Assembly: GCF_014656095.1 (NCBI RefSeq)
Contig: NZ_BNBT01000019.1
Coordinates: 1 to 64,000 of the forward strand
From: Streptomyces longispororuber
GTDB lineage: Bacteria > Actinomycetota > Actinomycetes > Streptomycetales > Streptomycetaceae
DNA length: 64,000 nucleotides
Direction: 5' to 3'
Part shown: in pieces, positions 41,618-51,935 of the stretch
How positions within the stretch are numbered: the stretch's first letter is position 1
Layout of the letters: each line of letters opens with the position of its first letter
Made by a program: the position numbers and the translations under genes
The notes under the pieces: model-generated
What the model was told of the DNA's origin: nothing
Database searches by the model: none
Seen by the model: only the letters and a program-made list of their open reading frames with translations

Positions 41618-43075
41618 TCACCCCCGGTACGTCTCCAGCAGGCGCAGCCACACCTCGCTGATGGTCGGGTACGCCGGGACCGCGTGCCACAGGCGGTCGA
41701 TCGGCACCTCGCCCGCGACGGCGACCGTGGCGGAGTGCAGGAGCTCGCCGACGCCGGGCCCGGCGAAGGTGACGCCGAGCACGACCTCCCGGTCCAGGTC
41801 GACGACCATGCGGGCGCGGCCCCGGTAGCCGTCGGCGTACAGGCCGGACCCGGCCACGTTCGCGAGGTCGTAGTCGACGGCGCGGACGCGGCGGCCCGCG
41901 GCCTCGGCGGCGGCGAGGGTCAGGCCCGCCGACGCCACCTCCGGGTCGGTGAAGACGACCTGGGGGACCGCGTCGTGGTCGGCGGTGGCGCTGTGGGCGC
42001 CCCAGCGGTCGCTCTCCAGGAGGGGCACGCCCTGCGCGCGGGCGGCGATGGCGGCGCCCGCGATGCGCGCCTGGTACTTGCCCTGGTGGGTCAGGAGCGC
42101 GCGGCGGTTCACGTCGCCGACGGCGTACAGCCAGTCGCTGCCGGCCACCCGGCAGCTCTCGTCCACGGACAGCCAGGCGCCCGGTTCCAGGCCGACGGTG
42201 TCCAGGCCGAGGTCGTCGGTGCGCGGGGCGCGGCCGGTGGCGAAGAGGATCTCGTCGGCGCCGATCCGGTCGCCGCCGTCGAGTTCGACGGTGACGGTGC
42301 CGTTCTGCCGGTGCACCGCCGTCACGGAGGTGTCCGTGCGCACCTCCGCGCCCGCCTCGCGCAGCGCGTCGGCGACGAGTTCCCCGGCGAAGGGCTCCAT
42401 CTTGGGCAGCACCGCCCCGCGCACCAGCAGGGTCACGTGGGAGCCGAGGGCCTGCCAGGCCGTGGCCATCTCGACGCCGACCACGCCGCCGCCGACCACG
42501 ATCAGCCGCTCGGGCACGTGGTCGGCGCTGGTCGCCTCGCGGCTGGTCCACGGCTTGGCGTCGGCGGCGCCGGGCAGGTCGGGGACGACGGCGCGGCTGC
42601 CGGTGCAGACGGCGACGGCGTGCCGGGCCGCCAGCTCCCGTACGGTGCCGTCGGGGGCGGTGACGGTCACCCGGCGGGCGCCCGCGAGGCGGCCCACGCC
42701 GCGGAACAGGTCCACGCCGATCGAGTCCAGCCAGCCCGCCTGGCCGTCGTCCTTCCAGTGGGAGGCGTAGTCGTCGCGGTGCGCGAGGACGGCGGCCGCG
42801 TCCAAGGGGCCCTCGACGAGGTGGCGCAGGCCGGGCACGCGGCGGGCGTCGGCGCGGGCCACGACGGGGCGCAGCAGCGCCTTGCTGGGCATGCAGGCCC
42901 AGTACGAGCACTCGCCGCCGACGAGTTCGCTCTCCACGATCGCCGCGCTGAGGCCCGCGGCGCGGACCCGGTCGGCGACGTTCTCCCCCACCGGTCCGGC
43001 CCCGAGGACCACGACGTCGTAGGTGCGGGTGTCCGTGGTGGATGAGGCGGCCGTGGCGTTCGAGGTTGGCGTCAT
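41618..43075 (-). CDS. FAD-dependent pyridine nucleotide-disulfide oxidoreductase
   Basis: 485 residues with three FAD/NAD/dimer domains. VVVLGAGPVGENVA binds FAD; the redox-active disulfide is in GGECSYWACMPSK near residue 55, keeping the C-x4-C spacing; VVGGGVVGVEMA binds NAD(P)H. The C-terminal motif is YPTISE, where dihydrolipoamide and glutathione reductases have HPT-SE, so the usual catalytic His is Tyr, as in mercuric-reductase-like lines. The substrate is unknown. It is divergent from a thioredoxin gene. Confidence 0.9.
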   Translation of the reverse strand: MTPTSNATAASSTTDTRTYDVVVLGAGPVGENVADRVRAAGLSAAIVESELVGGECSYWACMPSKALLRPVVARADARRVPGLRHLVEGPLDAAAVLAHRDDYASHWKDDGQAGWLDSIGVDLFRGVGRLAGARRVTVTAPDGTVRELAARHAVAVCTGSRAVVPDLPGAADAKPWTSREATSADHVPERLIVVGGGVVGVEMATAWQALGSHVTLLVRGAVLPKMEPFAGELVADALREAGAEVRTDTSVTAVHRQNGTVTVELDGGDRIGADEILFATGRAPRTDDLGLDTVGLEPGAWLSVDESCRVAGSDWLYAVGDVNRRALLTHQGKYQARIAGAAIAARAQGVPLLESDRWGAHSATADHDAVPQVVFTDPEVASAGLTLAAAEAAGRRVRAVDYDLANVAGSGLYADGYRGRARMVVDLDREVVLGVTFAGPGVGELLHSATVAVAGEVPIDRLWHAVPAYPTISEVWLRLLETYRG

Positions 43076-43192
43076 GGGGACAGTCTGGGGCCAGGTGTGC
43101 GCCGAGGCCACATGGGTACGCGCGCGGAATACTGCCGCCGTCGCGGCTGTTGTGCGGGACGGCTTCGCCCACATCAGGAAGAGAGACTCATC

Positions 43193-43576
<384 letters not shown>

Positions 43577-43594
43577 GGCCCCGGCGGGCCGGGG

Positions 43595-44692
43595 TCAGCT
43601 CGACTCGCGGTGCACCACGCTCACGCCGAGCACGTCGTGCACCTCGGGCCGGGTCCCCGGCTCCCGCACCACGCGGTGGACGAGTTCCGCGAGGCCGCGC
43701 CCCGACGGCAGTTCGATGCGCACACTGCTCAGGCGCGGCCGCAGCAGCCGCCCCAGCATCAGGTCGTCGGCGCCGACGACGGCGGTCTCGTCCGGGACCC
43801 GTATGCCCGCGTCCTGGAGGGCACGCATCAGCAGCATCGCGTACTCGTCGTTGTACGCGTACACGGCGTCGAGGCCGAGCAGCCGCCAGCGGGCGGCGAG
43901 CCGGGCGGCGGAGGCCTCGCCGTAGCCGAGGGGCAGCTCGGTCACCTCGGCGGCGCCCGCCCCGCGCACGGCGGCGCGGGCCCCGTCCAGGCGCGGCCGG
44001 GCGAAGGGCTCAAGGCCCGGTTCCTCGGGCACCACGACCCCTATGCGGCGGCGGCCGCGTGCCAGCAGGTGCTCCGCGGCGCTGCGGCCGACCAGGCGCT
44101 GGTCCATGAGCAGCGCGTGCGCGCCCTCGGCGCGCTGGGGGCCGAGCGTGAAGACCGCCTTGGCGCCGGAGCGCTTGAGCACGGCCACGCCGCGGGCGCC
44201 GAGCGCGGTCGCGTCGGGCGCGAGGACCGCCACCGGCCGCAGCTCGGCCCAGGCGCGCGCGGCCTCCTCACCGGTCAGGCCGAGGCTGCCGTACTGCACG
44301 ACGGTGTAGTCGAACCGGCTGAGCGCCCACTGCAACTCACTGAAGAACTGGCTGAAGAGCGGGCCCACGGGGATCTGCGGCGTGGGCATGAGCACCATGC
44401 GGGTGTGCCCGGCGCGCAGGCTGCGGGCGGCGGCGTGCGGGACGTACCCGAGTTCCTTGGCGGCCTCAAGGACGCGGCGGCGCGTGGGCTCGCTGATGCG
44501 CACGGCACTGGTGTTGTTCAGGACGTAGCTGACGGTCGCGCGGGAGACGCCCGCGAGGCGGGCGACGTCGGCACTGGTCGGAACGGAGTGCGGCACGGGG
44601 TGCGGGGCGTCCCGCTGTTCGGGGTCGGATGGCGGGCTCGGCGCGTCCGGCGCCGGATCCGGCGCGGGCTGCTGCTTCGGTATCTGCACCAT
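43595..44692 (-). CDS. LacI-family transcriptional regulator
   Basis: 365 residues. A Pro-rich, probably disordered 38-residue N-terminus precedes the LacI headpiece TSADVARLAGVSRATVSYVLNN (about residues 39-60) and the hinge helix. Then comes a periplasmic-binding-protein-like sensor domain (DAVYAYNDEYAMLLMRALQDAGIRVPDE). Usually a sugar-responsive repressor. It is divergent from an amidase. The effector is unknown. Confidence 0.9.
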   Translation of the reverse strand: MVQIPKQQPAPDPAPDAPSPPSDPEQRDAPHPVPHSVPTSADVARLAGVSRATVSYVLNNTSAVRISEPTRRRVLEAAKELGYVPHAAARSLRAGHTRMVLMPTPQIPVGPLFSQFFSELQWALSRFDYTVVQYGSLGLTGEEAARAWAELRPVAVLAPDATALGARGVAVLKRSGAKAVFTLGPQRAEGAHALLMDQRLVGRSAAEHLLARGRRRIGVVVPEEPGLEPFARPRLDGARAAVRGAGAAEVTELPLGYGEASAARLAARWRLLGLDAVYAYNDEYAMLLMRALQDAGIRVPDETAVVGADDLMLGRLLRPRLSSVRIELPSGRGLAELVHRVVREPGTRPEVHDVLGVSVVHRESS

Positions 44693-45281
44693 GACGGGGG
44701 CAATCCTTCCAGACCGCCCCGGGGCGCACCCAGGCGGGCGCGGGGGCGCTGCCGGGCAGGGGACGGGGCACGGCCGCGCACACCGTCGTGGCTGGTGGCG
44801 CGGGATGTCATACGCGCCGGTACCCGCGCACGCGCGGCCCGGCGGAGGCGGCACACGCCGCGTACGCGCGCCGCCACAGCGCGGCCCCGCGCGCGGCGGA
44901 CGGAGGCGAACTCCCGCCAATCGATACCGCGTTGCCCCACCGGAAGCTACCGTGCGGTAAGTGACGACGGTGGCGCGCGGCCCTGCGCCGTCCGGGGCGA
45001 CGTCCCCGCGGCTCGGTGGGGGCGCCTCGCACGCGGTCCGGTGCGGCGGCCCGCGCGGGAGCGCACGGGGTTCGGTGCGAGCCCCGTACCCGCGCCCCCG
45101 GGGCGTCGGTACGCCGAAGTGCTCCGGTGCGCCCGCTGCCGCCGTCCGCTGCCCGCCGCCCGCTGCCGCCGCCCACCACTCACCACCGTTCGCCGCCCAC
45201 CACCCGCCGACCGACCGCCACCCACCACCGCCACCCACCACCGTCCGCCGTTCGACGTATGCGAAGTGAAGGTGCCGCAAG
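44693..45281. other. Divergent intergenic region, LacI regulator / amidase
   Basis: 589 bp without a supported gene. TACCG-TG-CGGTA (44948-44959) is a small palindrome that may be an operator. 45165-45255 is a CCACC-rich low-complexity run of one-strand cytosine bias, immediately upstream of the amidase ribosome site AAGGTG. Confidence 0.45.
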
Positions 45282-46703
45282 ATGACCGCCGACCGTTCCG
45301 AAGGCCTCGCGGAGGCCGTTCGTGCGCTTGCCGCCGGTGAGGTGTCCGCGCGGGAGCTGACCGAGCGGGCGCTCGCCCGGATCCTGGCGACGCAGCCCGT
45401 CCTGAACGCCTTCCGCGTGGTGCGCGCCGAGGCGGCGCTCGCCGAGGCGGACGCCGCCGACCGGCAGTTGGCGGCGGGCGTCCGCGCGCCGCTGCTCGGG
45501 GTGCCCGTGGCGGTGAAGGACGACACCGACGTGGCGGGCGAGCCCACGGCGTTCGGCTGCCCCGGCGACTTCCCGCCCAAGGCGCGGGACGCGGAGGCGG
45601 TGCGCAGGCTGCGGGCGGCGGGCGCGGTGATCGTCGGCAAGACCAACACGTCCGAGCTGGGGCAGTGGCCGTTCACCGAGGGCCCCGCCTTCGGCGACAC
45701 CCGCAACCCGTGGAACACCGGGCACACGCCGGGCGGTTCGTCGGGCGGTTCCGCCGCGGCCGTCGCCGCGGGCCTCGTACCGGCGGCGCTCGGCTCGGAC
45801 GGGGCGGGTTCGGTACGGATCCCGGCCGCCTGGACGCACCTCGTCGGCATCAAGCCGCAGCGCGGGCGCATCTCCACGTGGCCGTGGCCGGAGGCGTTCA
45901 ACGGCATCACCGTGAACGGCCCGCTCGCCCGCACGGTCGCCGACGCCGCGCTGCTGCTCGACGCGGCCAGCGGCAACCACGAGGACGACCCGCACCGGCC
46001 GCCCGCGATCCGCGCCGCCGAGGCCGCCACGCGCGAACCGGGCAAGCTGCGGATCGCGCTCTCGCTGCGCACGCCGTTCACGGGCACGCCCAAGCGGCTG
46101 CACCCGCTGGTGCGGACGAAGGTGGTCGACCTCGCCAACCGCCTGGCCGCGCTCGGGCACGACGTGGAGGAGGCCGACCCCCGCTACGGGCAGATCGGCC
46201 TGGCCTTCGTCCCCCGGGCCACGGCGGGCATCGCCGACTGGGTGCGCCAGGTGCCCGACCCCTCGCTCCTGGACCCGCGCACCAAGGAGGCCGCGCGCCT
46301 CGGCCGGCTGCTCGGCGGGGCGCCGCTGCGCCTGTCGCGCCGGGCGGAGGCGACCCTGGCCCGCCGCGTCGGCGCCGTCTTCGACACGTACGACGTGGTG
46401 CTCGCGCCCACCACGGCGACCCCGCCGCCGCCCGTCGGGACGCTCGCGAAGCTGAGCGGCTGGCGGACCGACCAGGCGATGATCGCGGCGTGCCCGTACG
46501 CGTGGCCGTGGAACGTGCTCGGCTGGCCGGGCGTGAACGTGCCCGCGGGCCGCGTCGCAGGCGGCCTGCCCGTCGGCGCCCAGCTCCTGGGCCCCGAGGG
46601 CGGCGAGCCCCTGCTCATCTCGCTCGCGGCGCAGTTGGAGGACGACCGGCGCTGGCACCGGTACTGGCCCGAACCGCTGGCGGGCACGTCGGCGGCGCCC
46701 TGA
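45282..46703 (+). CDS. Amidase-signature family hydrolase
   Basis: 473 residues. The Ser-cisSer-Lys triad is visible: Lys in GVPVAVKDDTD near residue 79, cis-Ser and flanking Ser in PGGSSGGSAAAV near 150, and the nucleophilic Ser in LGSDGAGSVRIPAA near 172. The family hydrolyses amides or acts as the GatA subunit; the lack of GatB/GatC neighbours makes it a stand-alone amidase with unknown substrate. ATG start after AAGGTG. Confidence 0.92.
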   Translation: MTADRSEGLAEAVRALAAGEVSARELTERALARILATQPVLNAFRVVRAEAALAEADAADRQLAAGVRAPLLGVPVAVKDDTDVAGEPTAFGCPGDFPPKARDAEAVRRLRAAGAVIVGKTNTSELGQWPFTEGPAFGDTRNPWNTGHTPGGSSGGSAAAVAAGLVPAALGSDGAGSVRIPAAWTHLVGIKPQRGRISTWPWPEAFNGITVNGPLARTVADAALLLDAASGNHEDDPHRPPAIRAAEAATREPGKLRIALSLRTPFTGTPKRLHPLVRTKVVDLANRLAALGHDVEEADPRYGQIGLAFVPRATAGIADWVRQVPDPSLLDPRTKEAARLGRLLGGAPLRLSRRAEATLARRVGAVFDTYDVVLAPTTATPPPPVGTLAKLSGWRTDQAMIAACPYAWPWNVLGWPGVNVPAGRVAGGLPVGAQLLGPEGGEPLLISLAAQLEDDRRWHRYWPEPLAGTSAAP

Positions 46704-46788
46704 CCGGGGCGGGGCCCGGCGCGGGGGCGGGCCGGGGGGGCGGGAAATTGCGGTGCGCCGCGCGGGAGCGCCGTCTACCGTCCGGTCC

Positions 46789-47100
46789 GTGCAGCTCTAC
46801 GAGATCCACATCCACGGATGCGCCGACACGGACACGGCGCTCGCGCTCCAGGAGCCCGTCGCGCGGCTGTTGTGCCCGGTCGAGGACCACGACGGGCCCT
46901 GCGAGGTGCCGTGGGGCCTCACCCTCGGCGACGACGCGCTGGTGCTCGGCATCTTCGCGAGCGCGGCGAAGGCCGCGGACGTGGCCGACCGCGTACGGGC
47001 GTTCGTGGGCGAGGCGCATCCGGTCACGCTGGGTGAGGCGGCGGACGGGCTCTTCGACGAGCTGGCGGAGCAGTACCGGATCGAGCACCCCGGGAGCTGA
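46789..47100 (+). CDS. Hypothetical small protein, 103 aa
   Basis: Not recognised beyond being a soluble 103-residue protein (QLYEIHIHGCADTDTALALQEPVARLL). The GTG start has TACCGT seven bases upstream and no ribosome site, so the mRNA is probably leaderless. A GTG at 46753 would extend it by 12 residues. Its last codons form the first unit of a 38-bp tandem repeat. Confidence 0.65.
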   Translation: MQLYEIHIHGCADTDTALALQEPVARLLCPVEDHDGPCEVPWGLTLGDDALVLGIFASAAKAADVADRVRAFVGEAHPVTLGEAADGLFDELAEQYRIEHPGS

Positions 47101-47187
47101 CACCCCTCCCCCGCTCCCCCGAGCACCCCGGGAGCTGACGCCCCTCCCCCACTCCCCCCGAGCACCCCGGAAGCCGGCACCCCGCCC
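47083..47187. repeat. Three copies of a ~38-bp repeat overlapping a gene end
   Basis: Units begin at 47083, 47121 and 47160 with GAGCACCCCGG. The first unit encodes the C-terminal EHPGS and stop of the preceding gene. Later copies have drifted. Confidence 0.9.
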
Positions 47188-47209
47188 CCGTGCCCTCGCC
47201 TCGCCGCGC

Positions 47210-48028
47210 CTACGCGAACGCCTTCTCGAAGGCCCCGCGCGTCGTCGCGCCCTTCGTGTGGTCCAGGACACCGAACACCACGTGCGCGAAGTGCCCCGCG
47301 AACCGTCCGCCCGGACCGAGCAGCGCCCGGAAGGCCTCCGCGACCTGCGCCGGGTCGTTTTGGAAGACCCCGCAGCCCCAGGCGCCGAGCACCAGGCGGC
47401 GGTAGCCGCAGGCCTCGGCCGTCTCCAGGACGCGCTCGGCCCGGACGGCGAGGACCCCGGGCACCTCGGCGGCCCGCTCGGGGGTTCGCCGCCGGATCAC
47501 CCCGGCGTTCGGCGCGGGCGAGGTGAGGAACCCGGCCGCGTACGGGGTGTCGAGGAGCGCGCCGCGGTCGTCGCGGAAGACGGGCACGGCCGGGCTGTGG
47601 ACGACGCGGTCGCTGTAGAACGGGTCGCGCTCGGCGCGGTGGTGGTCGTAGAACGCCCGCGCCTCCAGCAGGCAGGCGTACAGCGCGGAGGCGCGGCAGA
47701 GCGCCTCCTCCTGGGCCTGGGCGCCGTTGAGGAAGCCGCCGCCCGGGTTGCGGGCGGAGGCGAAGTTCAGCACGGCCACCGGGTCCGCGCCCGCGGCGTC
47801 CAGGCGGCGGGCCGCCTCCAGGCTGGACTCGCCCGTGACCTCGACGCGCGTCGGGCCCGCGGCGCGCGGCTCCACGGCGACCGGCCCGGGGCCGTGGACC
47901 CGGGTGCCGGCGCGGGCGGCGGCGACCTGGTCGGCGAGGCGGACGTACCGCCCGTCCGGGGCGGTATAGCCGCCCGCGGCGACGATCGCCGCCGTCTCCT
48001 GCGCGATGCCGCGCAGCCGGGCGCTCAT
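47210..48028 (-). CDS. Bacterial-type poly(ADP-ribose) glycohydrolase-like macrodomain protein
   Basis: 272 residues of the TIGR02452 family. NFASARNPGGGFLNGAQAQEEALCRAS (about residues 88-114) holds the PARG signature, a GGG loop followed by the QEE catalytic glutamates. VVLGAWGCGVFQNDP later is the macrodomain phosphate loop. Members remove ADP-ribose chains or ADP-ribose from proteins. No PARP or ART gene is adjacent. Confidence 0.9.
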   Translation of the reverse strand: MSARLRGIAQETAAIVAAGGYTAPDGRYVRLADQVAAARAGTRVHGPGPVAVEPRAAGPTRVEVTGESSLEAARRLDAAGADPVAVLNFASARNPGGGFLNGAQAQEEALCRASALYACLLEARAFYDHHRAERDPFYSDRVVHSPAVPVFRDDRGALLDTPYAAGFLTSPAPNAGVIRRRTPERAAEVPGVLAVRAERVLETAEACGYRRLVLGAWGCGVFQNDPAQVAEAFRALLGPGGRFAGHFAHVVFGVLDHTKGATTRGAFEKAFA

Positions 48029-48298
48029 CGGTCCCCCTGTGTCAGGTGTGCTGTTTCGGCCATCCTGCGCGGGAAGCGCAGGGCGGTGCTGTGTCGGAAG
48101 AAGTCCCCCGTGTAGTGCATGAACAGATGGTGGGGCGCGCCTGCCGTTCACCGCAACGGCATTTCCCGGCCACCGGCGGCCGTCTTGTGCGAAATACCGT
48201 GACGGTCTTGGCTGTTACGAGCGCTGTCCGTCGGCGCCGTCCGGGCCCGGCCGCCGCCGGGCCATGTCCCCGCCGTCCCGGAACAGGAGGTTCCCGGC

Positions 48299-49702
48299 AT
48301 GCCAGAGGGAGACTGTACGCACCGTCACGCGCCCCCCGGTGACGCCGTGACCGAGGCCGAGGTCGAGGCCCTGGTGCGCGGCATCTGCTTCAAGACCGGG
48401 CCGCCCGCCACTGTGGGTGTCGAGCTGGAGTGGCTCGTCCACGACCGGCGTTCCCCGCGTCTTCCCGTCACGTCCGCCCGCGTCGAGGCCGCCCGCGCGG
48501 TGCTGCGGACCCGAGCACCGCACTCGGCGGTCACCGTGGAACCCGGCGGTCAGCTCGAGCTCAGCTCGCTGCCCGCCCCCTCGCTCACGGACTGCGTCTC
48601 CGCCGTCGCCGCCGATGTGGCCCTCGTCCGTGACGCTCTGCACCCCCTGGGTCTGACCCTCACCGGCCTCGGCGCCGACCCCTGGCGCGCCCCCACGCGC
48701 GTACTGCGCGAGCCGCGCTACGACGCCATGGAGTCGTGGTTCGACCGCGCGGGCGAGGCCGGACGGCGCATGATGTGCTCCACCGCGTCCGTGCAGATCT
48801 GCCTGGACGCCGGGTACGAGGAGCCGGGCCCGCTCGGCTTCGCGCGCCGCTGGCGGCTCGCGCACCTGCTGGGGCCGGTCCTGGTGGCGGCGTTCGCCAA
48901 CTCGCCGGTGCAGGACGGCCGCGCCACCGGCTGGCGCTCCACGCGGCAGGCCGTCTGGGCGGGCATCGACCCCGGCAGGTCGGGCGCGCCCGCGCTCGAC
49001 GACGAGCCGCGGGCGGCCTGGGCCCGGCACGCCCTGGACGCGCCGGTGATGTGCGTCCGTACGCCGGGCGCCGAGACCGCGGAGACCACCGGGAGCGCGG
49101 AGACCGCGGAGGCCGCGGAACCTGCGGAGACCGCGGAGGCTGTCGGCGCCGCCGACGCGCCGGACGGGACGCCGTGGCTGGTGCCCCAGGGGCTGAGCTT
49201 CCGCTCCTGGGTGCGCTCGGGGCTGCCCCGGCCGCCGACCCGCGCCGACCTCGCCTACCACCTGACCACGCTGTTCCCGCCGGTCAGGCCGCGCGGGCAC
49301 CTGGAGCTGCGCATGGTCGACGCGCAGCCCGGCGAGGACGGCTGGGTGGTGCCGCTCGCGCTGACGACCGCGCTGTTCGACGACGCGCAGGCCTCCGAGA
49401 CCGCGTACCGCACCGTCAAGCCGCTGGCCGAGCGGGCCGGAGCGGCACCGGCGCCGCACAACGGACTCTGGCGGGACGCGGCGCGCCACGGCCTGACGGA
49501 CCCGGAGCTGCGCGAGGCGGCGCAGGCGTGCTTCACCGCCGCCCTGGACGCGCTGCCCCGGATCGGCGCCTCCCCCGAGGTGACGGCCGCGGTCGCCGCG
49601 CACGCCGACCGGTACGTGGCGCGCGGGCGCTGCCCCGCCGACGACCTGCTCGACGCACTCGACGCACGAGGGGCGCTCACCCCCGGGAAGGACGTACTGT
49701 GA
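48299..49702 (+). CDS. egtA: Ergothioneine biosynthesis glutamate-cysteine ligase EgtA
   Basis: 467 residues, the GCS2/EgtA fold. GVELEWLVHDRR near residue 39 and LELSSLPAPSL bind ATP/Mg and glutamate. It makes gamma-glutamylcysteine, the sulfur donor for EgtB. A low-complexity insertion of Glu-Thr-Ala repeats lies near residues 258-285 (49070-49150). The stop overlaps the egtB GTG. First gene of egtABCD. Confidence 0.93.
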   Translation: MPEGDCTHRHAPPGDAVTEAEVEALVRGICFKTGPPATVGVELEWLVHDRRSPRLPVTSARVEAARAVLRTRAPHSAVTVEPGGQLELSSLPAPSLTDCVSAVAADVALVRDALHPLGLTLTGLGADPWRAPTRVLREPRYDAMESWFDRAGEAGRRMMCSTASVQICLDAGYEEPGPLGFARRWRLAHLLGPVLVAAFANSPVQDGRATGWRSTRQAVWAGIDPGRSGAPALDDEPRAAWARHALDAPVMCVRTPGAETAETTGSAETAEAAEPAETAEAVGAADAPDGTPWLVPQGLSFRSWVRSGLPRPPTRADLAYHLTTLFPPVRPRGHLELRMVDAQPGEDGWVVPLALTTALFDDAQASETAYRTVKPLAERAGAAPAPHNGLWRDAARHGLTDPELREAAQACFTAALDALPRIGASPEVTAAVAAHADRYVARGRCPADDLLDALDARGALTPGKDVL

Positions 49703-51180
49703 CGACCGGCTCCACGGCCCGAACCCCGCACGAGGCGGCCCGCACCCCGGGCGGCACACCCCGCGCCCCGGGCGGAACGCCCCGCACCCCGCACCAGCCC
49801 GAGCCGCACCAAGTGGCCGCCGACCCCGAGGCGCTGCGGCGGCGGGCGCGGGCCGCGCTGGTCGCCGCGCGGGAGCGCACCGCGCTGCTCACCTCCTGCG
49901 TCGAGGACGCCGACCTGACCGCGCAGCACTCGCCGCTGATGTCGCCGCTGGTGTGGGACCTCGCCCACATAGGCAACCAGGAGGAGCAGTGGCTGCTGCG
50001 CGCGGTCGGCGGCCGTGACGCGCTGCGGCCCGAGATCGACTCCCTGTACGACGCCTTCGAGCACCCGCGCGCCACCCGGCCCTCCCTGCCGCTGCTGCCG
50101 CCCGAGGAGGCCCGCCGCTACGCCGCCGAGGTGCGCGGCCGGGCGCTCGACGTGCTGGAGACCACCCCGTTCACCCCGGGCACGCCGTTCGCGTACGACG
50201 GGGAACACGGCCGCGGCGGCCTCACCGACGCCGGGTTCGCCTTCGGGATGATCGCCCAGCACGAACAGCAGCACGACGAGACCATGCTGATCACCCATCA
50301 GCTCCGCAAGGGCGCCCCGGCGCTCACCGCGCCGGACCCGGAGCCCGTCCCGGCGTACGACGGTCCGGCGGAGGTCCTGGTACCCGGCGGCCCGTTCACG
50401 ATGGGCACGTCCACCGAGCCGTGGGCGCTGGACAATGAGCGCCCGGCCCACCGGCGCCAAGTGGCGCCGTTCTTCCTGGACGCCACGCCGGTGACGAACG
50501 GCGCGTACCAGCGCTTCGTCGACGACGGCGGCTACGACGAGCCGCGCTGGTGGCACGAGCGCGGCTGGGAGATGGTGCGCGCCCACGGCGTCACGGCCCC
50601 GCTGTTCTGGCGCCGTGAGGGCGGGCAGTGGCTGCGGCGGCGCTTCGGCCACGTCGAGCCGGTGCCCGCCGACGAGCCGGTGGTGCACGTGAGCTGGTAC
50701 GAGGCCGACGCGTACGCGCGCTGGGCGGGGCGGCGCCTGCCCACGGAGGCCGAGTGGGAGAAGGCCGCGCGCCACCGGCCCGGCGAGGACCGCTCGGCCC
50801 GCTACCCGTGGGGCGACGAGGACCCCACGCCCCGGCACGCGAACCTGGGCCAGCGCCATCTGCGCCCGGCGCCCGCGGGCAGCTATCCGCGGGGCGCCTC
50901 ACCGCTCGGGATACGCCAGTTGATGGGCGACGTGTGGGAGTGGACGGCGAGCGACTTCCTGCCCTACCCGGGGTTCGTCGCCTTCCCCTACCGCGAGTAC
51001 TCCGAGGTGTTCTTCGGCGGCGACTACAAGGTGCTGCGCGGCGGCGCCTTCTCCGTGGACGCCGTCGCCTGCCGGGGCACCTTCCGCAACTGGGACCACC
51101 CGGTGCGGCGGCAGATCTTCTCCGGCTTCCGCACGGCGCGCGACGTCACGCCCGCCGAGTCGGCGGCGGGGCGCGCCTGA
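49699..51180 (+). CDS. egtB: Ergothioneine sulfoxide synthase EgtB
   Basis: 493 residues. A Pro/Thr-rich N-terminus (about 35 residues) is followed by a DinB-like domain with iron ligands (LVWDLAHIGNQEE and IAQHEQQHDE). Then comes a formylglycine-generating-enzyme-like domain (VPGGPFTMGT, RLPTEAEWEKAARH, LMGDVWEWTASDF). It joins gamma-glutamylcysteine to hercynine with O2. Start and stop both overlap the neighbours by four bases or fewer. Confidence 0.95.
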   Translation: MTTGSTARTPHEAARTPGGTPRAPGGTPRTPHQPEPHQVAADPEALRRRARAALVAARERTALLTSCVEDADLTAQHSPLMSPLVWDLAHIGNQEEQWLLRAVGGRDALRPEIDSLYDAFEHPRATRPSLPLLPPEEARRYAAEVRGRALDVLETTPFTPGTPFAYDGEHGRGGLTDAGFAFGMIAQHEQQHDETMLITHQLRKGAPALTAPDPEPVPAYDGPAEVLVPGGPFTMGTSTEPWALDNERPAHRRQVAPFFLDATPVTNGAYQRFVDDGGYDEPRWWHERGWEMVRAHGVTAPLFWRREGGQWLRRRFGHVEPVPADEPVVHVSWYEADAYARWAGRRLPTEAEWEKAARHRPGEDRSARYPWGDEDPTPRHANLGQRHLRPAPAGSYPRGASPLGIRQLMGDVWEWTASDFLPYPGFVAFPYREYSEVFFGGDYKVLRGGAFSVDAVACRGTFRNWDHPVRRQIFSGFRTARDVTPAESAAGRA

Positions 51181-51935
51181 TGTGCCGTCACTTCGCCTAC
51201 GTGGGCGACCCCGAGCCGCTCGGCACGCTGCTCGTGGCGCCCCCGCACAGCCTGTTCCGGCAGTCGTGGGCGCCCCGCAGACAGCGGTACGGCACCGTCA
51301 ACGCCGACGGCTTCGGCGTGGGCTGGTACGCCGACGGCGACCCGGTGCCCGCCCGCTACCGCAGGGCCGGGCCGATCTGGGCCGACCTGTCGTTCGCGGA
51401 CCTCGCCCGCGTGGTGTGCTCCCGTGCGGTGCTCGCCGCCGTGCGCGACGCCACCGCGGCGGGCGCGGACGGGGAGGCCGCGGCGGCGCCGTTCGCCCAG
51501 GGCCGCTGGCTGTTCAGCCACAACGGCGCCGTCACGGGCTGGCCCGGCTCGCTGGCGGACCTCGCCGGGGCGCTGCCGCCCGCCGACCTGCTCGCGCTGG
51601 AGGCGCGCTGCGACTCGGCCCTGGTGTGGCGGCTGGTCCTGGCCCGCCTCACGCGCGGCGAGAGCCCCGGCCAGGCGCTCGTGGACGTCGTCCAGGACGT
51701 CGCCGCGGCGGCGCCGGGCTCCCGGCTCAACTTCCTGCTCACCGACGGCGACAGCATCGCCGCCACCGCCTGGGGCGACACCCTCTGGTACCTGACCGGG
51801 CCGGGCCGCCGCACCGTGGTGGCCTCCGAGCCCTACGACGACGACCCGCGCTGGCGCGCGGCGCCCGACCGCGCCCTGCTGGTCGCCGACCGCACCGACG
51901 TTCTCCTCACCCCGCTCAAGGAGCCACCCGCGTGA
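51180..51935 (+). CDS. egtC: Gamma-glutamyl-hercynylcysteine sulfoxide hydrolase EgtC
   Basis: 251 residues, class II glutamine amidotransferase fold. After initiator removal the nucleophile is Cys2 (MCRHFAYVG). NADGFGVGWYADG and FSHNGAV match EgtC. It removes glutamate from the EgtB product. It starts on the last base of the egtB stop (TGATG). Confidence 0.95.
   Translation: MCRHFAYVGDPEPLGTLLVAPPHSLFRQSWAPRRQRYGTVNADGFGVGWYADGDPVPARYRRAGPIWADLSFADLARVVCSRAVLAAVRDATAAGADGEAAAAPFAQGRWLFSHNGAVTGWPGSLADLAGALPPADLLALEARCDSALVWRLVLARLTRGESPGQALVDVVQDVAAAAPGSRLNFLLTDGDSIAATAWGDTLWYLTGPGRRTVVASEPYDDDPRWRAAPDRALLVADRTDVLLTPLKEPPA

Noticed and set aside
39068..43045. 1325-codon plus-strand frame
   Set aside because: It is antisense to the STAND and disulfide oxidoreductase genes, both of which have strong motifs.
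45165..45255. Possible CRISPR or regulatory repeat array in the CCACC-rich run
   Set aside because: No regular unit or spacers; it is simple low-complexity sequence with strand-biased cytosine.
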